From Corinectria fuckeliana (lineage: Eukaryota; Ascomycota; Sordariomycetes; Hypocreales; Nectriaceae): a stretch of 64,000 nt of DNA. Below are positions 23,801 to 35,288 of this stretch, piece after piece. Within the stretch, counting starts at the first letter, position 1. Each line of letters opens with the position of its first letter. A program made the translations under genes and the position numbers. The stretch lies in assembly GCA_019137255.1 (NCBI GenBank), contig WPDH01000028.1, forward strand, positions 62,001 to 126,000. The letters run 5' to 3'. Below the pieces are notes generated by a model, which was not told the origin of the DNA, did no database searches, and saw only the letters and a list, made by a program, of their open reading frames with translations.

Positions 23801-26735
23801 AAAGAGCGTCCACTCGCTGTTTCGACTCGCTCCTTGCATAGTCAACTTGCGCAAGCCTCTCCATTGTCCATGACGCGCCACGAGGGTTACCTTGGGGGCC
23901 AAATGGGGCACCGCTCTCCGTCCATTCTCGATGTGATGCTGCTGCATCGTCACACGAGTTGGAAATCCTCCAAGTCCGAACATACGCATGCACGAATACA
24001 AACACGTGAATCGTGATTTGAGGCCACCAACCTATCCTGCACTGGTACACGGCCACATCACCCGCGTGTGCGAGTGCGTACGCATATGCTGCGGCCTTCG
24101 AAGACTCTCGTCCCGAGTGCGCTTGGCATGCGCGGTGGGCGGTGGCCTATTCAGATAGGTCCCAACGATAACCATGAGAACAAGGGCAAGAAAAAAAGAA
24201 AAAGGCTCGTTGCAGCGGTGGGCTCAGGCACAGACGCAGGAGAAGCAGACTAATGCTCTCGGCGATTCGAACGATCACGATCTAGCAGGGGGCGATTCTC
24301 GATTTTCTGCTACGTATTATTACTCTCAATACTGTGTGCTGGTTTATCTTTCTTGCTTCGAGATCGATGCATCTTTGAAGACTGTCCCGTCATCTCCTGC
24401 TTGCTAGCCTCCATCAATCCTAACCCCGAAGTCGGATCGACTACTTGATGGCCACGCTGCGTTCGGCCCGTCCTAATCATCTTAAGTCTCATACTTCAAG
24501 CTGGACTGACATACTGCGGATACATGTCTTATTCTTGTGCTCAGAGCACGACCTTGATCAGCGCCCGCCAGTCTCGCCTTGCATCGCCATGGCGTTGGCT
24601 GATCCCTTGGCCGGTGTCTCATGTACTCGGCCATTCTCTCACATGGTGGGCGCGGCCACGACGGACCCAAGCGAAGTATGGCAGCAATTTCCTAATCCTT
24701 GTACATCACAGTAGCATGCCGAGTTGTCATATCTCCCTTCTCCTCTGGCTCGCCCTTGAGAAAGCGTCCGTGAGCCACACATTGGAGGGGAGCCTTATCC
24801 GCGCCCTTACCGCATCTGGGTACCCTCCACGATGAAATGATCGAATCATCACCCGATACTGCTAATGAAGAACATGATGCCAGATGCCCAATGCCCTCGA
24901 CAGCCAACCGATCTCCTACCCTCACTTTCGTGTTCCCACAAGTCGCACGGGCCAGCCTCGGGATTCGTCCCCCTCCAAGCGTTCGCAGGGTCTACAGCGT
25001 TCCTGTGGGGAGAGGCGTTGACGACGAAGCACGACGAGATGAGCAGATGTCCCTTGTCGTCCCCATCCCCTGAACTACATACATGGGTCCATTACTTGCC
25101 CTCCCGCCAACTCGGATTGCATGGGCGCGCTCAGAACTTCGTATCTACTGTACTACCTATGTACTATGTATGTGCGAACGAATGCACATGGGCCAATAGC
25201 ACATCAAATACCGGCATTTGTGTGGCCTGTCCATCACTTCCGGGCATACCGTCAATCGTCAGCCACGATCCTTCTCAGCCTGCCATCGCGAATCCTACTG
25301 TCACGTCGGGCCGTGTGCAAAGTCCATGTCGCAATTATTCCACTCCCATCAACCCAATATTGACATCCGAAAGCACGTACAGTAGCTTGATCACAGTATC
25401 TCCTACTAAGCATTCACGAGTTAGCATTGTCACTATCGCAATCTCGCCGCCTCATCGAGTCGACTACCGAGGTACTACGATGAGCACATACATAGTAGAT
25501 ACTTTCTTTGAGTTCTGCGTTTCGAGCCGTCACCTTACCAACGGCCAGTTATTGATGATTAAAGTCGTGCGTCTTGACCTCGACTAGGCTACGGCACAGC
25601 CCAGGATCGTCCTTGTACATAACCATCCGCTAAGAGTATGTTTTCCCCCCATCGGTCTAGTCTTTGTTTTTGCCCCTTGACGACCCCAGTCATGAATGGG
25701 TTTGCACATGCCGCCCGACGCGCAATTGACAGCTCCAACGTACTTCGCATGGCGGTCCCGGTGGAAAGATCTGAAACTGCAACGGACTGATGCCCCCTGC
25801 CTAGTCATGAGCTCGTACTGCAGGGCACCCTATCATATGTCCGTCTGTAGTTTCGAAACTATTACCTAGTATATCAAGCTGTGCAGTACCATGGTAGAAC
25901 CTCAAAGGCCAAACACTACCGACATGCGGATATATAGCTGAAGTCTAATACCACTTTAGTGCAAGACAAGCAACCAGAAAAAGTCAAAGGCCCCTTGGGA
26001 TGTCTTATTAATGCCTTACTACGTAGACACGTTGCTCCCGTGTCTGATGCCTCAAGAAAACTGTGTAAATCGCTTCTCGCAGAGCCTCTCCAGCCGCCGT
26101 TGGAAGCCTCGGGACAATTAACATGGGGTTCCCGCTTCCTGGGGTTTACAACTTGGGTAGACAAAGGAAGAGCTTTCGCGGACTTCGGCAACGATTCCGT
26201 CGGATTGGGGACTCATCGCCGGACGACAAAAGATCCGGGGCTTAGGGTGTCCGGACGTGCTGTGTCCATGGAAACTCGAATTGGAGCCATCATCCCCCCC
26301 CCCACGCGGGTGCCTCTTTGAGGGGGGGCCAGATTTGTCAAGCTGAGCCATCTGTTTTTTTATTCTTGGCTTGCAGCTCGCATCGTTTGAATGTCTCGTG
26401 ATACGGGTTGAAAGGGGTAGAGCCTCTTCGAGCTTCCATCTAAGCGAACGAAGCAAGGGCACAACTAATCTCCTGGAATCGCAGCGCCATGATGGGCGTA
26501 ACATATGCATCCTTGGTCAATATGAATGTTGTTATATCTCGTATCATTAATATATGGACGTGTGACGCGAGCCAGTCTAGTCCGTACAAGGTGGTGCACA
26601 CCAGGCTTTATATCAACGATCCCTCGTCGATATCTCAGCTCTCGCACATCTTCGTATACCGAATCTCGCACAAGTTACGGAGTAAATACCTCCCTTAATT
26701 AGTTGCCCAGTAAGCAATACAGCAACACCTCCTTC
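20890..26735. other. 5.8-kb region with no supported gene
   Basis: Includes the promoter of the kinesin gene at the left and the 3' region of the STK19-like gene at the right. In between I see only simple sequence: a GGTGTT repeat (21913-21955), runs of 11 G (22953-22963) and 13 C (23763-23775), and scattered TACTAGTA/GTACTT palindromic words. Open frames such as one of 240 codons at 24865 have no recognisable domain and no coding-like composition. A long non-coding transcript or diverged gene cannot be excluded. Confidence 0.4.
21913..21955. repeat. (GGTGTT)n simple repeat
   Basis: Degenerate hexanucleotide repeat seen directly. Confidence 0.85.
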
Positions 26736-27896
26736 CTAAACCCCCAAGGCCCTCACTCCCCTGCCCACGCTCCCCGTCTCAAACACCTCGACGACGCCCA
26801 GCCCGACCGCCTCGCCAAGCACCCACTCCCACTCAACTCCCCAGAACACCTTCCACCGCGCGCCGTACAGCCCGCCGCCCTCGAACCGCTCCCGCAACCA
26901 GCTCTCCGGGCCCTCGCCCCACTTGGTCCGTCCCAGCGCCTCCCGCACCCAGTCGACGGCGGCCTCGGCCAACTTCAGGTACCGCCCGTGGCCAGGGACC
27001 GCCAGGCGGAACGCCGCCCGCGTGGCGGAGGCGTGCGTGAGCGTAGGGGCGCCGCCGCCGCCGCCCGATAGGTGGACGGCGTTGCGGCCGCCGACCGCCG
27101 AGACGGTGCCGGAAGCGAAGCGCGAGACGTGCTGGATCGACATCAGAGTCGTGCGGTCCTCTGGGCGGACGTCGAGGGTGTTTCCCGGAGCGGCGGGCGT
27201 GGAGCCGGTCAGGAAACCAGCCCGGACGAGCTCATCCGCCTGGCCATCTTCCAACGCGCCTTTGGGAAGTGTCTGCGCTGTCGGGTTCTCTCTCAAAAAG
27301 GCCGTAAACTTGCGCCGTGTCTCTTCTCCCAGCTGCGCCTTGTCGATCATTTCATCGAGGTCGGCCGTTTCAACGAGAGCCTCGCCCATCCCGCCGCGCC
27401 TCTCCACCCTCACTCGCCTCATGACGCCTTTGCCCGTCAGCTCAGCCATCTCCCGCGCCACCTTGGACGGCGAGTTCAGGATCGCGTTGAGATGCCCGAC
27501 CGTCACGATGGGCGGTGCGGCGATCCGGTAGTTGAGCACCTCTGTGGTCCGCATCGAGTTGAGACCCGTTGCTGGGACTGGGCTGAACATGCGGGAGCGG
27601 ACATATCGCATCGCCTGGACGACGTCTCGCAGTGTCAGCTCCTCCTGAAGAATCGTGACAAGTCCTGTGTCGTCGAGCTTGTCCTGGAAAAGCTCTGCTT
27701 CATCGTCCTTGGGTTTGCGTGTCTTGGCCGGCGATCGGCCGGGCCTCGGCTGCGTTGCGGGTGACGGACGAGACGGTTTGGTGACCCTATTTGATTTCCC
27801 CAGTATGGACTGTATGCTTTTAGGCATTCTCCCTGTAGAGCCTGGAAGGTGTTTCTGTCTGTTCAAGGAGAGTTGCCTTCGCTTTGCCAATCTCAT
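26736..27896 (-). CDS. STK19-domain protein
   Basis: Intronless, 386 residues from ATG 27896; an alternative in-frame ATG at 27827 would drop 23 residues. It matches the fungal branch of the STK19 (PF10494) family: FQDKLDDTGLVTILQEELTLRDVVQAMRYVRSRMFSP, EVLNYRIAAPPIVTVGHLNAILNSP and a C-terminal half with a conserved GRYLKL segment. A Lys/Arg/Pro-rich basic N-terminus (about residues 1-65) may be a nuclear signal or DNA-binding tail. The human protein was first called a serine/threonine kinase, but it lacks a kinase fold and is now known as a winged-helix DNA-binding protein acting in transcription-coupled repair. No kinase motifs are visible here either. Role in this fungus: nuclear, DNA-linked, by inference. 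Confidence 0.85.
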   Translation of the reverse strand: MRLAKRRQLSLNRQKHLPGSTGRMPKSIQSILGKSNRVTKPSRPSPATQPRPGRSPAKTRKPKDDEAELFQDKLDDTGLVTILQEELTLRDVVQAMRYVRSRMFSPVPATGLNSMRTTEVLNYRIAAPPIVTVGHLNAILNSPSKVAREMAELTGKGVMRRVRVERRGGMGEALVETADLDEMIDKAQLGEETRRKFTAFLRENPTAQTLPKGALEDGQADELVRAGFLTGSTPAAPGNTLDVRPEDRTTLMSIQHVSRFASGTVSAVGGRNAVHLSGGGGGAPTLTHASATRAAFRLAVPGHGRYLKLAEAAVDWVREALGRTKWGEGPESWLRERFEGGGLYGARWKVFWGVEWEWVLGEAVGLGVVEVFETGSVGRGVRALGV

Positions 27897-28371
27897 GGAT
27901 CTGCAGTTCTGTAGATGACGCCCTTCGATGTTGCTGACAAAATAGTGGAGAACCCAGATCCAAGTCTACTCGCCGAAAAGACAGGAATGAGGCGACGAGT
28001 ATCACCGACACATTGATGGGCATCTACAAAACTCCAATGGAAGGAACGGGCAACGTTGTGTCATTAGTGGGCATGGTGCAACTAAGGCCTCACATCTCAG
28101 GTTTGACGATTACCGTATGCTGCGCTTAGACTGTTTACTTCAGCTCATCATCTTAACTGTGCTACGATTCCTTTGCCCTCCCTATTATAGCCGTGCCTGC
28201 TGTGCCTACCAATCTGGCATCTCGCGCAACGTCCGATATTAAGACCTGGAATAAACATCATCTTCACCATGTATGGTTGCTGACAAGGTTTATTTATTGC
28301 CCTTTCAAGGGCTTCTTACTGGAGTCATTCTCTCCTACACATTTTGACATTCTATGGCTTAAAGGAAGGTC
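27897..28371. other. Intergenic region
   Basis: Promoter of the STK19-like gene and 3' region of the SulP gene, both on the minus strand. Nothing else seen. Confidence 0.5.
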
Positions 28372-31300
28372 CTAACCCGCCGTCGTCAAGATGTATGAGG
28401 TGATGGCACTCATGCGCTCGCTGGTGAGCTTCAGAGATACCCTTAGTAGTTCCCTGCCAACCTCCGGCTCCTCGGCTTGAATCTTGGTCCACTGCTCCCG
28501 ATCCATCAGCCAGGTTACACAGTCTCTTTCCACAACTGCAGTTGCTGTCCGGTCTGTTTCCGAGAAGAAAGGCAGTTCGCCGCAGGTCGTTCCAGCTACG
28601 ATGCTCTCGCAAAGCCATCCCTGGGGAAGGTCGTACTCGGCTCGTATGATGCCCTTCTCCAAAAGATAGAACCCACTGGCTTCCTCGCCACGCCGGAACA
28701 GGACAGTGCCCGCAGGGTACTCCCACCTGGTAAAGTACGAGGTCGCCGGGAACCAAAAGTCCTCGTTCTTGTCGCTGAGGCCCTGGAAGACCTGCAACAT
28801 GAGGCGGAGGGGCTCTTTAAAGCTCATCCACTTGGATGGACGCTGGTTGTCAACACTGCTCAGAGCATCGCGAGCAGCCTCGACGAGATGGTTTCGGCGA
28901 GGTGAGTTGAATGGCGGGTCGAAGGACGAAAGCCCAGAAGCTCTCGCGGGGACGTCCAGATTCTGTATGGACATGCGCTTCAAGGAAAGCTCTTCCTGTC
29001 TTGCATACAGAGTCTTGAGGAGCTCGTTTTCACAGCTCTCCAATGCAGAGTTGAGGTTGGGCAGCATCATGACCTCAATGCCGTCACTCCCAAGTCCCAC
29101 AGCCCTGAGGTTTCGGCCAAGCTGGCTCTCAGAGTCTACGCCACTCAGTATTAGGTGAACCGCCTTGTTGTCAAGCAGCCGACTAATGGTGTTGAAAGCC
29201 TCTCCAGCTGAGTAGTCGAGCCCAGTGACATGCCACAAGTCCAGAACCAAGAACTTGATGGGCTGTTTAGCGAATGAGCTGTCGCCCAACAGGTTTCGGA
29301 TCTTTTCCTCGACGCTAACGATGGTTCCAAAGAAGAGGTACCCAGTGAGCTTCACAATGTAGATCTGCCGACCAGCTTGATGCAGGTAATGATGCTGCGA
29401 GGGATTGCGTCTCACAGTGGACGTGACAATGTCGCCAGAATAGTTTCCACGGATAGCCGACACCCGTGAAGTTTGTAGAATAAGCGACACGAAGGCCAAC
29501 AGGATGCCGACCCCAATACCCACCACGAAGTCGTGAATGCCCATGACGAGCACAATAACGACGACTGTGACGTACTCGGCGAGCTTGAGCTTCTTGCGGG
29601 GAAGCCACAGGGCCTCCAGCATCAACTCAAAGCCCAGATCGAAGATCAGAGTGCCCACCATCATGACCGGAATGAACCCGATAAGCGATGGGCCAACAAT
29701 CATGACGCCGAAGGTGGCGGCGGCTAGCATGTAGCCCGCAAGCCGATTGTTTCCGCCTGACCGCATGAAGAAGACGGTGTTGGCGTATACCAAGTAGTTT
29801 TGAATACTACCAAAGCAACCAGACAGGAAGTTGGAATAACCATGAAGCCTAAGCTCCTTGTCAAGATCAGCATGGTCCTCGCCGCAGTTCAAAGCCAAGG
29901 CAGGGACATTGATTGGAACATGCAGGATACCAAAGAATGTCAAGGCAAGCATGGCGGGGATACACTCCATGACAGCATCCCAACGAACAAGCTTGAACTC
30001 TGATGTGATTGTCAGTTGTGGCTCCAACAGATGCCTCGGAGCAAGCGCAAGAGACTTACTGTAAAGAGTATAAAAGTACCACCAGGGCTCTCCAGACGGC
30101 GGACCTTGAAATATCCACCCATGGTCGCGTAGGTCGTCCACATCCAAGATATCGAGTGATGTTACAAAGAAATAAAAAATGACGGGAATCGCTAAGATGT
30201 AGAGCGGCAAGAAGAACTTAGATGTGACCTTAGACTGCCCATAGAAGAGGGCAATAGCTAATACCAGGGGGGTAACCCAAAGCGGTACAGTGGCGGAGTC
30301 TGTCAGCTTCTTCAGCGTGTCGAGGTCATATTCGAGGCTGCCGTCAAGACGCGCCGAGACCTCGAAACCGGTGGCCACCAGGAACCATCCAACACCACCT
30401 ATACAACCAATCAGGATGTGTCGAGGAATAAACCCCACCATGTATCCGAATTTGAAGCGTCCCATGAGATAAAAGACGACACCGGTGATCATGGCGCTGA
30501 TAGCGTATGACACAATCGTGGTAGCGATGACGGCATCGGGGTTCTCTTCCCCAACTGTGTCAGTGATTTTGTTGGCCATGTTGTGGAAGAAAGGAACGAC
30601 CTCGATCTGTAGCGTGTTAGTCAAAGACGAAGTGGGTGTAAGATGGGATACGAACCAGCTCAGATCCGACGGAGCCTTTGAAGATGCTCCCGGATGAGAA
30701 AGTGATTTGTGATATAATTGTGCTAACATAGAAAACGGAGATTCCCGCAGAGCCAAGGTGAGCGAAGATTGGCTTTCCCACGGGAAACAGAATCATGCCT
30801 ATGGCGGGTCAGTGGAGACCCGAAGCCTCAGGAAACCGCACAACGTACCGTAGGACAGGGCATCCAGAATGTTGAGCAAGAGTCCAACCGCAACGGCAGG
30901 GAGGCAAGAAGCGGGCGTGACCACAGCAGTTTGCCAAATTGCCGTGCGATCCCAACGACTCGGGTTGACGGCGAAAGCAACGCCATGAGTCATTCGTTCT
31001 TCCATCTTGTGGCCAGCTCCCACCAAACCACTTATCCATGGATGCTTTGCGTGAGATTTTTGGCTCTCGAGGTCCTCTGAGTAGGATTGCCTACTGCCCG
31101 AAGTCGCCCTCGTTAGCAGCGGTGTCCATTCCGAGGCTGCATCGGCGTGATGACCATCTCGATTATGATCAACCTGGGTTTGGGTATCGTCATCATCGTC
31201 GTCGTCTTCTTCGTCTACTTCGGCTACGACATGTTCGGGATCGAAGGGGTGTTGTTGCGCCATCGACTGCGGAAGCGATTCCTTGAGAAGGTTGGCTAGC

Positions 31301-31924
31301 ACCGACGGCCCAGCGGACGCATCGGTGATCGCATCGGCGTTCGCATCGGTGTTGCGCTCGGTTTCTGGGGATGGTGGCTCCGAAACCTCGATAATTGTCT
31401 GCGAATTGCGTGCATGGTCGGCCGTGGACGCATCGTCGCCGTACTCGGACCCCGCGGCCTCATAGAGCGACGATCGGGCCCGTTGTAGAAATGCAGGGCT
31501 CAGCTGCGCCTGTCCGTCCGAGAGCAGGTAGGTGGCGAGCTCCGCGGTGTCTTCTCGGATGTTTCGCGCATTCTGCACACTATCGATAGGCACTGTTTCC
31601 GCGACGGGTTAGTGAAATGGCAGCAAGAATTTGCCCGTTGAGGTGGGAGGGAGAATGCGCCGCAGCGCCGCAACATCATCGCATGCAGAACGCACCAAGT
31701 AGGTCATCTCGCATAGAGCCGTGGATGAAGGATCGGATGGGCTCCCTGTGGCCGGGCGCGGAGCTAATTGACGTTGGCCGTGCGGCAGCAATTGACGTCT
31801 GCTGGGAGGCGTGGGAAGGGCTGGAGCTGACGGCATCGCCCTCTCGCAGCTGAGGGGGGTCGCGCTGTGAGGTTGAGCTCAATGCCCTCCTCCTCCACGG
31901 AGAGAAGCCCAGTGGCGATGACAT
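28372..31924 (-). CDS. SulP-family transporter with STAS and cyclic-nucleotide-binding domains
   Basis: Five exons by hand: 31696-31924, 30849-31592, 30656-30798, 30060-30606 and 28372-29999; 1,096 residues, frames join without a stop. Start ATG 31924 begins MSSPLGFSPWRRR, and the first exon is joined through a GTGCGT donor. Residues 1 to about 270 are cytosolic, Ser-rich and acidic (a run of Asp). Then follow SulP membrane helices (FPVGKPIFAHLG, QITFSSGSIFKGSVGSEL, VPINVPALALNCGE), a STAS domain at about 765-900, and a cyclic-nucleotide-binding-like domain at about 980-1080 (GTVLFRRGEEASGFYLLEKG, GELPFFSETDRTATA). This architecture matches yeast YGR125W (Vsb1, vacuolar, needed for basic amino-acid storage) and fission yeast SPAC24H6.11c, more than plasma-membrane sulfate permeases. 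Substrate is therefore uncertain. Confidence 0.93.
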
Positions 31925-32828
31925 TTCATGGGCTGGAGCTCGCGCTTGGCCGCCAAAGCTCCTCGATGTGGCGGGATGCGGTTCGGATGGAGTTATTAAT
32001 ATGGCATGGGGGAGGTTACGAGCGAACGGGGCACAAAACTCAAAAAGATCAAAAGAATCGTGAAAGGGAGAAAGCGAGAAGGTCAAGGCATTCCAAGCCT
32101 CAAGACAGCGGACCGACGGCGAGACGACGAGGGTTCGTGGGGAATGGAGTGACGAAACTCAATGACAGAGAGGGCCGTGGGTCATGGCACGAGCGGGCGC
32201 AGGCTCTACCGGGGCTCCATCGATTTGTTGCTACCTGCGGAGCACGAAATAGTTCCGAGTGAATGCGTAGTAGTATGCCGTAAATATTCGTAAAGACGTG
32301 GTATTAGTAGCGGCATCCCCATGTCGGCCCGTCGGTCGCATAGAAACCTTGCTTGCTTGCTTGCTTTCCATCCAGTCGCGTCAACGAGCCAACGAGGCCG
32401 GGGCTAAGATGGATTTTTGCATGTGGTTTCGCCCCGGAAGCCGGCCCCTCCAGATGGCTCCAGATGGCTGCAGTGCCACTCCACTATCTCCTCGACTCGC
32501 GCATTCTTTTGTCACTAACACCGGCCAAACTAACCTAGTACTGGGCTGGAGATTGGCCCGTTGCCGTTGGCGGGCGTTGGGATGCTGTTGCTAGCCCTGT
32601 CTGCCTACGAGGGTAGGCGAAGTAACGGTGGCTGTCACCTGACCGTGCCTGATCGTGCCTGGATGTGGACTGGGCGCATTCGTGCTTCGTTTTGAGGGCA
32701 TCGTGTTCTAGCCTCCCTTGCCCAGAATGGAGCCACGATGGCTTCCAGGAGGAAGCGCGGGCCGAGGGGACAAGAACAACGGGAATGAGGAAAAGGGGAC
32801 CGGATAAAAAGAGGGAACAGAGAAGACC
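31925..32828. other. Intergenic region
   Basis: Promoter of the SulP gene and 3' region of PSF1. A short CTTG repeat occurs at about 32350-32366. No gene seen. Confidence 0.5.
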
Positions 32829-33619
32829 TTAGCCCAGCTTATGAAGATACCCCTGCGCAATCAACCGCTCCACGTCTCCCTGCCGCACGTAAAACTGGCT
32901 GTTCTTGGTCAGGGTGATGGCACTGCAACATTGGTGAGCCGTGGTTCTCGCCACTCCAATCAGCGCAGTGAGGGCTGCACTTACCCGTACTCCGTTTGTA
33001 TCTCTCCGGCGTCCTTGAGCACCCGCACATCAATGAACAGGTCTCGCGGTGGCTCCAGGCTTCCCGTCAGATCAATGTCTGTCCATTGGCCTTTGTACGC
33101 CGCTAGCAGGTCGCCGTATTGGCGAACATACTCCTCCTCCTGTGGACTTAGACTGCTCGTTGTTGCGTCGCCCGGCCCAACAGCTCCTCCATTCGATGTG
33201 CCTGCGGTATCTCGCACTTGTTGGCCCGATAGATCAACCACATCTGACCCATTCCACACGAGCTCTTCCAACTTGTCCGTCCGTGTCCGGTGGTAAGCGA
33301 GCAAGCATCTCTTGTTCCAGCGAATCGATATGTGATTAACTACCAGCGTACAAGCAATCGCTTGCTTCTCACTCGGTTCAGAAGACTCCTCAAAGGGCGC
33401 GAGCAGTTCGTTCGCATCCTTTTGTAGATCCCTCACCTCTCGCGTCACGGCGCGGACGATCTCAGCCTGGTATGGGGGTAAGTGGGCGAGGTTTTGCGTT
33501 CGCTTGGCATGGTGAACCTGTGTCAGCGTCACGGTTAGCTACTTCAGTCGTCATTTTGGAGAGAGAGGACCGTAGAAGAGAAGGCTCCGTACCAGCTTGT
33601 TACCCAAGTCGCCGTACAT
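32829..33619 (-). CDS. PSF1: DNA replication complex GINS subunit PSF1
   Basis: Subunit of the GINS complex, which with Cdc45 and Mcm2-7 makes the replicative CMG helicase. Three exons: 33593-33619 (27 nt, encoding only MYGDLGNKL), 32985-33517 and 32829-32922; 217 residues, the usual size. The N-terminal GINS A-domain is seen in HHAKRTQNLAHLPPYQAEIVRAVTREVRDL and in HISIRWNKRCLLAYHRTR. The C-terminal B-domain, which contacts Cdc45 and DNA polymerase epsilon in known structures, ends in LTKNSQFYVRQGDVERLIAQGYL. The nine-codon first exon is easily missed by automated annotation. Confidence 0.95.
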
Positions 33620-34254
33620 TACGCAGCCAGTCTGAACGGGATAATCTCACAAGAATAGTATGCGCATCTAGACGCCTGCCCTCTGGGAGAATCCAAGCCG
33701 AGAGTATGAGATGACGTATGGATGAATGAGGTCCAGGTGAGGGATGCCACCGAAACTTGGTACCGAGGAAGAACCTTTAACAAAGGTAAGAATTGGTGTC
33801 GCGTAAATGCAGGCGCGGTGAGTGGCTCCGTCGCGTTGGCTTAAGATACTAGTAGACTGTCGCTACCCCGCCAAAATACGGCTTATAAGGATATGACTTG
33901 ATAAGTGGTACTAGCGAGTTTTACCCCTCCTCAGGCTTCACAATTTGGGCCAGAGTGTGTCGAATTAGGCAGCATCGTACTTGAGGTAGGCCTAGGTCTA
34001 GATCAAACTGCCCAATTGCGAAGGGAACCAGACGAAATGTGAATTGCGAAATGCCGCCGACATGGACATTTAGTCCTTTGCCCCCATGTATTTTTCTTCA
34101 TTGCTTCATAGTCTATGGTAGGTGCGAGGATAGCTTTCATAACTGATGCCTCTTTCATGCGGTTCTTTCCCAAGACATCATTCCGTTGGAGTCATCAAAT
34201 CCCAGCCGTGCGCTTCATCACATGATCCATCCCGACGTGTTCACGCACAGCCGT
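33620..34254. other. Intergenic region
   Basis: Promoter of PSF1 and 3' region of the eEF1B-alpha gene. No other feature recognised. Confidence 0.5.
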
Positions 34255-35288
34255 TCACAGCTTTTGCATGGCAGCAACGAAGGTGGACTGGACGTAGTCC
34301 TCGAGCTCAGTGATCTTGTCCGAGAGATCATCCATACCGACCTTGTCGTCCTCAACGACGAGGTTGATCTGAAGCTTGCTCACACCGTAAGCAACGGGGA
34401 CGAGTTGGGAACCACCCCAGACGAGGCCGTCCATCTCGATGGCACGGACACCCTTCTCAAGGGCAACCATGTCGGTCTCGTCATCTAGAAATTGGTCAGC
34501 ATGGTCGACTCTATGTAAAGCAGGGTACGTGAGGAATCCTACCCCAAGGCTTGACTTCAAGAGTGACAATGGACTTGGCGATGGTCTTCGGCTTTGCGTC
34601 CTTCTTCTTCTTGTACTCGGCCAGTCGCTCCTCACGGACGCGAACAGCCTCCTCGTCCTCCTCCTCGTCGCTGCCGAACAGATCGACATCGTCGTCGTCC
34701 TCGGCGGCATCAGGGGCGCCGGCGGGGTTGACGGGGAGCTCGGTGGCTTCAGGGCCGTAGGTGGAGTAGGCAGCAGAGGCATCACCGCTCAGAGTGGCGA
34801 ACTCGGGCTCGTAGCTGGCGATGTGCTTGTACCACCGGGCAGCGTGGGGGTACTTCGCGGCATCAGGAGCAGACTGGGTGGCCTTGAAGACGGCAACATC
34901 AGCCTGGGAGGCGTTGAAACTGTCGACGGATGTTAGCACACCATGTCGAGCGAGCGCTTATCGAAGGCTTTGGGTATTTAAAAACAACTCAGAGTTGCAC
35001 AAGTGCATGGATTTTTCGTCAGTAGGCGGGTCTTAATCGCCTCCGAAACACGGACCAATTGTTCTCATCATCAAGTTAAGGAGCTTTGGGGAGGTGAAGG
35101 AAGGACATCCGGGAAAGCAAGGGACCTGTACATACCCAGTAATGTAGGAGCGGGTGGTCAACCAGCTGTTAAGCACTGAGGAGTCCAGCTGTCAGTGACT
35201 GAGGCGCTGACGGATGGGCGCAAGAACGCAAAAGAAGCGAGGACATACTGGTGAGTCCAGCATCGGAAAGGAGGTCGGCGAAGCCCAT
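34255..35288 (-). CDS. Translation elongation factor 1-beta (eEF1B-alpha)
   Basis: Guanine-nucleotide exchange factor that recycles eEF1A-GDP to eEF1A-GTP during translation. Four exons: 35249-35288, 35136-35175, 34543-34919 and 34255-34484; 228 residues. A short GST-C-like N-terminal domain ([31 protein letters not shown]) is followed by an acidic linker ([18 protein letters not shown]), a Lys-rich segment, and the C-terminal exchange domain ([45 protein letters not shown]) ending in the typical [12 protein letters not shown]. The second intron, 34920-35135 (216 bp), is much longer than the others and encodes a C/D snoRNA, as the intron of the yeast orthologue EFB1 does. It shares a 453-bp divergent promoter with Rpn13. 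Confidence 0.96.
34985..35078 (-). ncRNA. snR18: C/D box snoRNA U18 (snR18) within the eEF1B-alpha intron
   Basis: In the sense orientation of the host intron there is a box C (ATGATGA, 35065-35071) and a box D (CTGA, 34989-34992) about 80 nt apart, with an internal D'-like CTGA at 35019-35022. Just after box C lies TTGGTCCGTGTTTC (35045-35058), exactly complementary to the conserved 25S rRNA segment GAAACACGGACCAA. That segment carries the adjacent 2'-O-methylated A and C (A649/C650 in yeast) guided by snR18, and yeast snR18 resides in the EFB1 intron, the orthologous host gene. Guide match, box spacing and host gene agree. The terminal stem is short, so ends are approximate. Confidence 0.88.

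Noticed and set aside
24865..25587. Plus-strand open frame of 240 codons with an ATG start
   Set aside because: No recognisable domain, irregular composition and no clear splice partners. It is probably a chance frame in the gene-free region.
31050..31560. Repeated GCATCGG/Asp-rich stretches as a CRISPR-like or minisatellite array
   Set aside because: They are the codons of the acidic N-terminal region of the SulP protein.
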